Shown here piece by piece: positions 34,148-43,330 of a stretch of 64,000 nt of DNA. The position numbers and the translations under genes were made by a program. The DNA comes from Xanthoparmelia taractica (taxonomy: Eukaryota; Ascomycota; Lecanoromycetes; Lecanorales; Parmeliaceae): positions 1 through 64,000 of the forward strand of contig JANQBS010000125.1 of NCBI GenBank assembly GCA_033085395.1, read 5' to 3'. A model generated the notes under the pieces. It was not told the DNA's origin and did no database searches. It was given only the letters and a program-made list of their open reading frames with translations. Within the stretch, counting starts at the first letter, position 1. Every line of letters starts with the position of its first letter.

Positions 34148-36806
34148 ATGGCAACCTTGAACCTGTCCACCAATGGTCCTTCCATAACGAAAAGCTATCA
34201 GTCTATTGTCAATGCCCCTCCCCCGTCCGGTAATGTCTCCAAATCTCCAACCTATGGCCAGTGGGCCGTCTACTCTGTCTCTACTCCTCTAGCCAACGCC
34301 TTTCAGAAAGATGCTGGCGGGAAGGAAAGCGTGCTGAAAGTACAGAGTACTGGCGGTGGGTACTATCTTCGTGAGAACTGTAGCCGCAGAAACTAACGCT
34401 GCAACAGAGGGTGAGCTGGTTGACCTGATAGATGAATTTTCTGATGGCAGAGTCCAATTTGCCTACGCCAAAGTCAAAGACCCTAACACAACGCTACCAA
34501 AGTCTGTTCTCATTGGTTGGTGTGGTGAAGGTGTGCCTGAGCGGACGAAGGGCTATTTTACCAGTCATTTAGCCGCTGTATCAAAAGTTCTCCACGTGGG
34601 TGTTTGTCACAGTTGATAATTCAGCAAGAGCTGACAACAAACAGGGCTACCACGTCCAAGTCACTGCTCGCTCAGATCGCGATCTGACGCCCGATTCTAT
34701 TGTTCGAAAGGTCTCTGATGCATCAGGCTCAAGGTACTCTGGTGGTGGACCTGCCCAAAGCAGTAGTGGCCCCCCACCTCCCCTCTCCTCGAAACCGGTC
34801 TTTACACCTACGCACAGCAGTGGTGGGGGTGGTGATGGCTTTGACCCCCTAGCGAGATTGCGAACACGTTCTAATTTGCCAAAAGATGTAAATCTTGATG
34901 AAGATGGTTGGGGTCAAGATGCCCCGCCAGTCACTCGGACGCAGCTCGAGAAAGTGCTGTCTTCATACCAGCCCACCAAAGTGGATATGCGCGATTTGAG
35001 TTCACAGAAGCCAGACGCACCTCGCTTCAATGCCCCAGGTAGCAACGATAACACGCCCACAGACAGCGATGTGGTCAAGGGCGGCTATCAGCCGGTTGGA
35101 AGGGTGGACATTGCTGCCTTGCGTAAACAAGCCCAAGAGAAAGGCATTCCTCATGATGACAGACCAAATGTAGTCAGGGGGTCCTATGAGCCGGTGGGGA
35201 AAGTCGACATTGCTGCAATCAGGGCCCGAGCACAACAACCTGCAGAAGGTGCCCTCTCGTCTCCCACCAACAATTCTCTTGTGGCCACAGGTACCTCGGT
35301 GCAAAGTAGTGAACAAAGTGAGGGACAGAAATCAATAGTAGATCGGTCAGCGCCATTCTCATCTTCTGAGCGTCTTACGTCTCTCCCCAAGCCTAAGGTT
35401 ACCAATCGCTTTGGGTCTGGGACTGGTTCTTTCGCAGGAACAAAGGCTCCGACGCCCGGCGGCTTCGGTTTGGAATCCAAACCTACCATTGCACCCTCGC
35501 ACATCGGTGCTGGTAGGACCTTCGCTGACCAAAGTGGAAAGACGCCAGCCCAAGTATGGGCAGAAAAGAAGGCACGCGAGCGAGGCTTGAGCGGTGCAAG
35601 CGATAACCCTTCGTCCGCTGTCAATCGGTCTCCATCACACATTGCTAGTCAGAACTCTGGAGAGTGGAAGAGTGGATACGGTGGGAAGAGCTGGGCTCCT
35701 GTGCAGACTGCTCGAACGGGACAGTCTTCGGGCAGCTTCGGTCAGCAACGGACAGGAGAAGAGGACAGTCAGGAAGGAGAATCAAGCCCCCCAGTTGGCG
35801 GTGTCGGAGCTATCCGAGATCTCCATAAAGGTGCGCCTCCAATGGGCGTCTCGAATATTGGCTCTGGGGTCTCATCTTCCAGTCCACCGCTGCTGGATAC
35901 GTCCAGTAAGCCCAACGCGGGCCGTGGAATCTCTACTCCAGGACTCCCAACCCGACCCTCTCATCAAAAAGATGGGGAAGGAGAAGTAGCACTACAGATC
36001 CCCACCCCACCTGCGCAGCCTCCAAGAAGTCCAACCCCACCCACGCCTCCTAGAATAGATTCAGGATCCCCCATCCGAATTGCCATGCCGGTCAGCCGAG
36101 ACCATGCTGAGAAAGAGATCGAAGACGTACGACATGAGCAATATTCACCTCCACCATCAATGCCGGGGTTCTCCCTCGCCCAGGTCGTTCCGCAAGAGGA
36201 AGATCTCACTGAAGAGCCGACAGGGCATGATCCTGCTCGCGGTGCGGGTGAAGGTGCCGCCGCGGCAGCTTTCGGTCGGGGAGCAGTTGAGTCTGCGCAA
36301 CCGAGACCTCACGAAAGCGGAAAGCGTGCGTTGGTGCAGTATGACTACGAGAAGGCCGAGGACAATGAATTGGAACTGAAAGAAGGTGAATATGTCACAA
36401 ACATTGAGATGGTCGATGACGATTGGTGGATGGGGCAGAATCCACAGGGTGAAACTGGGCTTTTCCCAAGCAATTACGTAGAGGTCATAGAAGAAGATCG
36501 TGGCGGACAGGCAACCCACCACATTGATGTTGAGCCTGAAGCTGGGCAACATACTGCTGGTGCTAATAAGGCCATGGAGGGGGCTACAGCCACGGCGTTG
36601 TATGAGTATGAGGCTGCGGAGGGAAATGAGCTGAGTTTCCCCGAGCATGCAAAGATTACAGGAATAGTAGGTCATAGCCTACCGAAAATTGATCTTCGAA
36701 TGCTAATGATGTTTGGCAGGAGTTCCCAGACGAAGACTGGTGGTCTGGCGAGTATGAAGGTCAGCATGGTCTCTTCCCTGCCAACTACGTGCGGCTGGAC
36801 GAATGA
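34148..36806 (+). CDS. abp1: Actin-binding protein Abp1 (ADF-H and two SH3 domains)
   Basis: Four exons: 34148-34355, 34408-34595, 34645-36666 and 36720-36806, giving 834 residues with no stop or frameshift. Residues about 8-140 form the ADF-H domain (GQWAVYS, VLKVQSTGEGEL, LIGWCGEGVPERTKG, HVQVTARSDRDLTP). The middle is disordered and Ser/Pro-rich, with a repeat YQPVGRVDIAALRKQAQ (280-296), YEPVGKVDIAAIRARAQ (313-329) and a shorter one at 240-247; TPAQVWAEKKARERG (432-446); and a proline-rich run near 585-601. SH3 domains lie at about 693-750 (ALVQYDY, DDWWMG, LFPSNYVE) and 781-834 (ALYEYEA, EDWWSG, LFPANYV). Abp1 binds F-actin in cortical patches, recruits endocytic partners through its SH3 domains and promotes Arp2/3 activity. 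Yeast Abp1 has one SH3; two here is a family variation. Codon use and composition are normal, unlike the whole surrounding region. Confidence 0.95.
34356..34407 (+). other. abp1: abp1 intron 1
   Basis: 52 bp, donor GTGGGT, branch-like ACTAAC at 34392-34397, acceptor AACAG, phase 1. Removing it joins the ADF-H sequence STG to EGELVDL. Confidence 0.9.
34596..34644 (+). other. abp1: abp1 intron 2
   Basis: 49 bp, donor GTGGGT, branch-like GCTGAC at 34630-34635, acceptor AACAG, phase 0. Removing it joins SKVLH to GYHVQV. Confidence 0.9.
36667..36719 (+). other. abp1: abp1 intron 3
   Basis: 53 bp, donor GTAGGT, branch-like GCTAAT near 36702, acceptor GGCAG, phase 0. It lies inside the second SH3 domain. 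Without splicing the frame would leave the SH3 fold; with splicing it reads EFPDEDWWSGEY and ends at TGA 36804-36806. Confidence 0.9.
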
Positions 36807-37045
36807 TGCAAAGAACCCAACGTTCGGAAAAGCTACTGGCTTCATGGCAACGGTTCTCTCTTTGTACGTTGCATAGAGGGTCGCAAATCGTAGTTCCAAC
36901 CTGAAACGGGTGACAAGCAAAATCAACATTTGCAGAAGCACGCGCAGCTGCACTACTACACCACTATAGGAAGACTTATTGAATGGAAACTGGTTAGATA
37001 GACCTGAGGGCCCAGGTCGTCCTCAAAAAGTGTTCTGCGGCAATT
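36807..37045 (+). other. abp1 3' region
   Basis: Normal-composition sequence after the stop codon, with no further coding sequence seen. I found no clear AATAAA. The RIP-mutated block begins at about 37046. Confidence 0.6.
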
Positions 37046-38471
37046 GGTAAAGTAGCTATTAAGTTAATAGAGCCTATTAAAGTATTAATATTAGACTCTA
37101 TTAAAGACTTCTACTAACGCTTTTAATGTTCTTTATATAAATAATTAAATAGCTTATTACGCGATATAATCTTATATTTATAATAGAGAGATTTAGTAAC
37201 CTTTTTAAAAGAATAATTTAAACTTATTTCGAGTAATAGCTTATTTTTAATACATGGCATGGTCTTAGAATTACGTATTAGCTATTACAGTTACCCTTTA
37301 TAGATAGCGTAAGATCTACGAATATTAAAACTATTAAATATCTATACTTTTATTTCTTAAAAGAGATAATTTCTTAATAAACTCTATAATTATAAAATAC
37401 GATATACGTGTTAAGATAGTATAAGTTTTAAATTAATCTAATATATAGAATATATATAAATTTAAGAAATTTAAGTTTATAGTTCGACTCGACTTTTAAC
37501 TTACTAAATTATAATTTAAAATAGTAATTTAAATACTCGACGCTACGAGTTACTATATTAAGTAATTACTCTATTAGACGTAACTTTAATTTAAATCGTT
37601 AGTTTAAATTAGTTACTAAATTACTCTAATAAGTAATACTTATATTAATAGTTAGATATTAAAATAATTTTTAAATATTTATTAAGAACGTTATTAAACT
37701 TATTTTATAAATAGTTATTAAGATCTTTAGTTTCTTACATAACTCTTTTAATTTATATAAAGAGTAGTCGTTATATATATTTTAATTAATACTTTCGAAG
37801 TTCTATTATTACGAAGCGTACGGAGATCTATATTAAAAATCCTGAAATATCAAGTTCTTAATATTCTTGATAGGGCTAATAGTTAAAATTCTTGAATATC
37901 TTTATTTTTCAGCTATGATTCTCCAAGGATCTCCGAAATATAATCGTCGAAATATATAGAAAGAATATCGCTTACATAGATGTTTCTATGTAAAGTACAG
38001 ATACCTTATGCATAGCATTAATAGATTTTTAAGAAATTCGAAGTTAGACCTATTAAGAATATTAAGGACTTGGCATTTTAGAACTTTTAATGTAGATCTT
38101 CGTATACTAATTATATATACTAGACTAAAAGAGCGTCGAGTTCTATTTATAATAGTAGAATTCGTTTAATATTCTAGATACTTTATAATACTTATATAAA
38201 TATATACTCTAGCTTATTTTTAATATTTTTAATTAATACTTAATATATATACTAAGATCGTAATTAGTAGCGATTTTAATATTAATCTTAATTATAATCT
38301 TAAGTGTCTTAAATCTAATAGTTACTATTTATCGAATAAAAAATTTATCGATATTAAGTATATTTTATTAAGATCGCTTAGATAAATAAAATATTTAATA
38401 TTAAGTTTTTAAAGACTATAGATAATATAAGTATTTTATTATTAAATATATCGAGTAATCTTAATAACTTC
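37046..38471. other. RIP-mutated DNA, nothing identified
   Basis: AT-rich, few CpA or TpG, no gene recognised. A less mutated patch (about 37837-37960) keeps CTGAAATATCAAGTTCTT and a related nearby segment, perhaps a short recent insertion. Confidence 0.5.
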
Positions 38472-38645
38472 TATTGTAATTCGAGTTACGTAACTAGATT
38501 ACGTAATACGCTAGGACGTATCTTATAGTCTCGCTTTTCTAGCTAGTACTTCTTAGCTAATATAACTATTACGTATTCTACTTTATATTTTAATAGATTA
38601 TAAGTCTAGACTATACTCGATTATAATTTAATAATATTATAACTT
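38472..38645 (+). repeat. Copia-A LTR with primer site, truncated copy
   Basis: 38472-38595 is a 124 bp LTR aligned along its whole length with 4285-4408 and 17685-17808. GATTATAAGTCTAGACT follows at 38596, the mutated primer-binding site, and then about 50 bp of leader. No Copia gag or pol follows, because the sequence passes into a LINE. So this is the 5' end of a truncated copy. Confidence 0.8.
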
Positions 38646-39374
38646 ATATTAAAGTTCTAGCTAGATAGTATTAAAATAGTCGAAGTAAATACTCTATAAA
38701 TAAGTGACGAGTAGTAATTAAAAGACGCGATAAGACTCTTAGTAAGACTAAGACTCTTTACTTTTATAGAGATATCTATAAGACTACGTAATCGTCTAAA
38801 GAAAATAGATTATAATTAAGTAGATATATGTTAATAGTATAAATTTACGTTTATTATTTAAGATCGTATTATTAAAGTAATTAATAAAGAGCTAGATATC
38901 TAGGTTTGAAGAAAAGATTTCGATTTCAAGAGAGATCTTCTTTCTTTTCTTTCTCTAAGTTGATCTAGATAATATATAGAATACTATATATTTTACTTCT
39001 ATTATAATAGATAATAATATTATAGAAAAGAAGATTCGAAAAATTATTTTTTAATTGAAATCTAATAAAGCTCTAATAATTAATAGAATATCTAATCGAT
39101 ATTTATATTAAGTAATAAAAATATTAATATCGAAAATTATATATTTTTTTAAAGTATATATAAGAATCGATGAATATTTAAAAGAAGTTAAGAAGATTAA
39201 TACTATAATTTTTTATAAGTTAAAGAAGAATAACTATTCGAAGTCTAAGTTATATAAATTAATCGCACTTTTAAGTACGCTAAATAAAGTACTTAAAATA
39301 ATAATAATTATAAGACTTAATAAATATATTAAGATAAATCTCTTATTATTATCGAAGTAAATAATATAGCTAAT

Positions 39375-39468
39375 TGTGAGACTTATAGGGCCTAATAGGG
39401 GCATCGCACTATGAAGTGCGATATCCCCGAAGCTTTTGACTTTATGGCCCAGTGATAGCCGTCTAATA
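39375..39468 (+). repeat. TRIM 5' LTR
   Basis: 94 bp, scarcely mutated. It includes a perfect hairpin ATCGCACT-ATGA-AGTGCGAT at 39403-39422. Confidence 0.85.
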
Positions 39469-39924
39469 ATTGTATCGCGCTAATTTTCGAGGGCCTAGCT
39501 AATCCTCGGGACTTTACTGCGGGAATAATTCATTAATTACGAGGATTTAAATATATCAAGAACTTATATTTTTAAGGAAAAACTTAATTCTTACGAGGGT
39601 GTGCGCGAAATATTTCGCTTTAAATTATCTCTATAGCGTATATATTCGATTAGAATCTCTAAGGCGATCTCGCATATAATACGATAATAGCGTATTACGT
39701 TAATTTTAGAGATACTTATAGTAACGTAATCTCGCATATCTTCACCATAAGAACGTATAATCGTCTATATCTCATGGAGACCTTTAAATACGATAGCATA
39801 TTGCGTTAATTAGTCGATCTCGATACGGGTTCGCTAATTAGAGACGATTCCCCTCAAATTAATTCCTTTATAGTCTAGAATTTTTTAAGATTTATAAGAA
39901 CGTGAATTTAAGAAAGAGAATAGT

Positions 39925-40018
39925 TATAAGACTTATAGAATCGAATAGAGGCATCGCACTATAAAGCGCGATACCCTCGAAGCTTTTGATCTTATAACTT
40001 AGTGATAGTCGTCTAATA
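39925..40018 (+). repeat. TRIM 3' LTR
   Basis: 94 bp. It differs from the 5' copy at many positions, mostly G-to-A or C-to-T, so mutation has fallen unevenly on the two ends. Confidence 0.85.
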
Positions 40019-40856
40019 CTAATCTTTTATTATTAAATATTGCTAAGACTTTTAATAATATATTATATTAGAAGCTAATATATAATCTTTAGATTAAAGA
40101 TATCTCGAAACTTATTATTAATTAGATATAAAGCTTTCTTACGAAGCGAGAAATCTCTATTATTTTTAATAATAGATCTAGTTCTATAGAACTCGCTAAA
40201 ATAAGAATTCTCTAAAAGTTATTTATATTTCTAACTCTCTTTTAATTCTTTAATGCTTCGCTTATTAAGAAATACTCTAAGACTAAATTAAAGCTTTAGA
40301 TAAAGAATTTTATAAATAATAGTTATCTTCTTATATATAAGAAATTTATAAAGATTAACTACTTTATTTTAAAGAAGATATATAAGATTTATTTAAAATA
40401 AATAATAATATATAGCGCTATCTTTATACTATATAAGTATAAACTAGTATATTTAACTAGCTATCTAAGACGATTTAATATAGAGTTATCGCGATAGACT
40501 TAAAAAGAGATTACTATAAAGTTTAAGACTATTATTTAGATTCTAGAGTTATATATCGATAGTAAACTTCGTAAAAGACTATATATTAAGAAGATATAAT
40601 TTAAGTTAACTATATAGTATTATATATAGAAAGTTACGTTAAATAAGATATATTAAATATATAGTATAATAATATAACTAATAATTACGTATATAATAGT
40701 CTTATAATATATATCTTAAAGATTATAAGAATTACGCTAGTATTATATAAAATAAATAAAAGTAATTTATAATATTTATCTTAAATAGATTATTAATAAT
40801 TATTTAGCTATTAATATTAAAGTACTCGAGATAGAGCTAGATATTTCTTAACTATA

Positions 40857-41026
40857 TGTCACGAAATCGCACTTGCCAAGTCAATTTGCCAAGCCAATCG
40901 AGATCGGCTAAGGCAAGTGCTTGGCTAAGGGAAAGTGCTTGGCTGGCCCTGACTTAGATAGAATTTTCCAACTTAGAATAATCAAGAATTAGACACACAC
41001 TGAATATACCTCTATTTGCTGTTATA
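40857..41026 (+). repeat. Gypsy-C3 5' LTR
   Basis: 170 bp, nearly identical to 48379-48548. It contains repeated GGCAAGTGCTTGGCT blocks. The end reads GTTATA where the 3' LTR reads GTTACA. Confidence 0.92.
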
Positions 41027-41029
41027 GTA

Positions 41030-41042
41030 TGGTAGCAACGCC
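41030..41042 (+). other. Gypsy-C3 primer-binding site
   Basis: TGGTAGCAACGCC, 3 bases after the LTR, begins with the TGG expected opposite a tRNA CCA end. The tRNA is not identified with confidence. Confidence 0.55.
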
Positions 41043-41101
41043 CAAATAGCTGCTATTAGCTATTCCAGGAGATTCTTTATCATTGCTTCATTATTGCTTG
41101 A

Positions 41102-41287
41102 TCAGTACTTGTGTATTCGTTGAGATAACTCTTCTCCGCGGAGAACTGCATCCTGCCTGGTGAGATTCGCATACAAATTTATCGGAATTCTTACCCGGAC
41201 GGCCGGAATCTCACTAAGTTCGTTATTAAACTTATCTCCCTCATCTCCCTTACACTCACTATTATCACTATCATCGCTATAGCTCAC
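41102..41287 (-). CDS. Antisense 61-codon acidic ORF in Gypsy-C leader
   Basis: Open from ATG (41287) to stop on the strand opposite to gag and pol, within the leader just after the primer-binding site. The product starts SYSDDSDNSE, continues with a Gly/Asp/Lys stretch and ends with NELSEIPAVRVRIPINLYA and LTRQDAVLRGEELSQRI. The Gypsy-C1 copy (2888-3038) keeps the same protein sequence, mostly with conservative changes and one stop. No family or targeting signal is recognised. It may be a real antisense product or just a little-mutated leader. Confidence 0.4.
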   Translation of the reverse strand: MSYSDDSDNSECKGDEGDKFNNELSEIPAVRVRIPINLYANLTRQDAVLRGEELSQRIHKY

Positions 41288-41473
41288 TCATTATTGCTGC
41301 ATCACGGTATTGCTGCTATTGTAGGCTATCACTGTCGTTCCAAGCACGTTGCCGCCTCTTTCGGGCTACTTATCTCACTATCTTTGCTGTAAAGGAAAGG
41401 AAATATTACACTATCTAATTGCATGTACTTTATATTAATGAAAAACCTTTCTTGTTGATATAATACTATCTCT

Positions 41474-41575
41474 TCGTTATTAAGAAGGCTGCTATTATCC
41501 TATCTTCGTTATTAAGAAGACTGCTATTATTCTATCTTCGTTATTAAGAAGACTATTATCCTGGCTTCGTTAGCT
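41474..41575 (+). repeat. Leader tandem repeat, about 32 bp, three units
   Basis: Units of TCTTCGTTATTAAGAAGACT, then GCTATTATTCTA. Each contains the inverted pair CTTCGTTATTAAGAAG. The leader of Gypsy-C1 has about two units (2640-2705). Confidence 0.8.
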
Positions 41576-41859
41576 CTAAATCCTATCGCTCGAAATATTA
41601 TTATTTTGACCTTTCAAATAGACGAATTTCTACACTTCGATCACGCCTTTGTTAGTCTCGTCACCGACGATATCAAGTAATTTATTGTTAATATTATTAG
41701 GGTTAATTTCAGGCCTTTAGAGATCGCAAAAGAAGTAGCTTTATTAGCCCGTAACGCTCGTGTAAGAGCTCGTTCTATATCTATTAAGATATCAAACTAA
41801 TCTACTAGCTGGGCACATGATCGATTAATTTTCAGGGCTGCTCTGACTAGATTTAAGAC

Positions 41860-43330
41860 TAGCATTCAGTCATTAAGAAGGCTGAGAAAATCTTCTTTCA
41901 CTGGCGGTACACCTCGTTCTTCGTCTCTGAGAAGTTCTATTAGAAATTCTCCTATTATTAACTCTAATTCTAAAAATTCAACTATCACGAACTCCGCCAA
42001 GTTTAATTCGAATTCTATATCGAATTCTACTTCAAATTTAAGTATAAATTCTACTTCTAGAGCTACTTTAAACTTCAATATAGCCGGAAATAACGACGCC
42101 AACTAATAGAATACTGGCTTTTTATAACAGCAATAAACTACGTTATAAGGCCTTCTACGTAGCGTATCTGAACCGCTTGATAAGCGAGGACCGCTAGAAT
42201 AGAATGATATCAATACTACAGTAGGAATAGCACCGGTATTAGCTAGTAGATGAAATGCTAATGATATAAGATTCTTTAACCCGATGTATAAGACTAAGTC
42301 GATAGCTTTCGATACTTCTCCAATGAAGTATACATTAAAAGAGATCTACTTTCGAGATGTATATTTATTTCTAGAGTATGCTCGTAACGTAGCTAGCATT
42401 AAGAATAATAAGCTTATTCGTATAAATCTCTGAACTTATTTTAAGGGGTCTACTTTGAAGTAATAATTAAGCGAGCTTTCTAATAATAATAAGCGTCTTA
42501 TAAAGCTTAAGAATAAACTAAATAAGTGAGAGAGAATACTTATTAAGCGATTTAAGGTATCTATTAATATGATAATTAATTTATTATTGAAGAAAAGATA
42601 TATCTTAAGAGATACTATTAGTAAAAGAAAGTCTCGAGAGTATATATAAAAGATCTTATATGCTTCGAAGAATATCAACTTAATTAATATTAAAAATTAG
42701 CTTAATGTAATCTATAATAGCTTGAATACTAAGCTAAGACGTAACTTAAGAAGATCAAAGAATCGGACTATCTTACATGATTTTTTTGAGGAAATAAATA
42801 ATCTCAAACATAATTGGTGAATCTATGCAAACAGACATGGTTCGAGAATATATGAGTTTTCTTCTTCTTCGGGGAATACCTTTACGAGATCTTCTCAGAA
42901 TCGCTCTTCTTAAAATCGTAGTGATAATAATAAAAGTATTTCTAATCAGTATCAATCTCGTTTATAATAGCAATCTTTTCAACAATTGCGACCTTAGCAA
43001 AGTGCAGATCCTGATAATTAATATCAGCGGCCTTACTTTTAGTAGTCTTTTCGTTAACTTAACAATCAATATAAGAGTCAAAACGCTTAGTTAACTTAGT
43101 TATTTCCCCGCCAATTCAATAATCAAAATGCTTATTCAAATCCGTAGCAAAACGCTTAGCAAATGCCTCGTTATTAGCCTCTGCAAATCGCCGCTTCAAA
43201 CGTATTAAATTCGATTTCGAATCGATCTTTATTTAATAGTCAGTAGCAGCAGTTTTCTCTAAAGTAAAATTAAGGTTTTTAGCAAAATTAAGATAATTAA
43301 AGACCTTAATTTAATGCTATAAATCGTTCG
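41860..43330 (+). pseudogene. Gypsy-C3 gag remnant
   Basis: Plus-strand frame with RIP stops: a Ser/Asn-rich N-terminus (SLRRLRKSSFTGGTPRSSS near 41876, then NSNS and NSTS repeats), a capsid-like central part, and a Gln/Asn-rich C-terminus (QFNNQNAYSNP near 43113). Low-complexity gag of this kind leaves long open frames on the other strand (41866-42102, 42436-42678, 42773-42955), which I treat as shadows. No canonical zinc knuckle was seen. Confidence 0.68.

Larger units (their letters stand above)
39375..40018 (+). mobile_element. TRIM: miniature LTR retrotransposon, 644 bp
   Basis: Two 94 bp direct terminal repeats (39375-39468 and 39925-40018) are flanked by the 5 bp duplication CTAAT (39370-39374 and 40019-40023). 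The ends are TGTGAG and TCTAATA (TCTAACA before mutation). A purine tract AGAAAGAGAA precedes the second repeat. The 456 bp interior has no coding capacity. This is the structure of a terminal-repeat retrotransposon in miniature, which would be moved by enzymes from a full-length element. It splits the LINE reverse transcriptase. Confidence 0.85.
38646..40856 (+). pseudogene. Tad-like LINE reverse transcriptase remnant
   Basis: Plus-strand translation gives non-LTR reverse transcriptase: LLNLKSNKALIINRI near 39040, YSKSKLYKLIALLSTLNKVLK near 39230-39300, then, across the TRIM, LNIAKTFNNILYQKLIYNL near 40040, IPQGSPIS-like sequence near 40210, and K-N-F-I-N-N-S-Y at about 40303-40326. There the catalytic F-V-D-D has become F-I-N-N. 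KYKLVYLTS near 40436 matches the KxxLxHF-type motif after RT in Tad/R1-type LINEs. It is interrupted by the TRIM (39375-40018) and by Gypsy-C3 at 40857, and continues at 48554. The 5' part (endonuclease, ORF1) is not seen. Confidence 0.75.

Noticed and set aside
34600..36876. A single 758-codon gene starting at 34600
   Set aside because: That start lies inside intron 2 and the end runs through intron 3; the spliced model restores complete ADF-H and second SH3 domains.
35002..36953. Several frames overlapping abp1 on both strands
   Set aside because: Shadows of the GC-balanced abp1 coding sequence; abp1 domains identify the true frame.
42436..43094. Open frames at 42436-42678, 42773-42955 and 42825-43094
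   Set aside because: They lie in the Gypsy-C3 gag region, on the opposite strand or off the gag frame, and show no family features.
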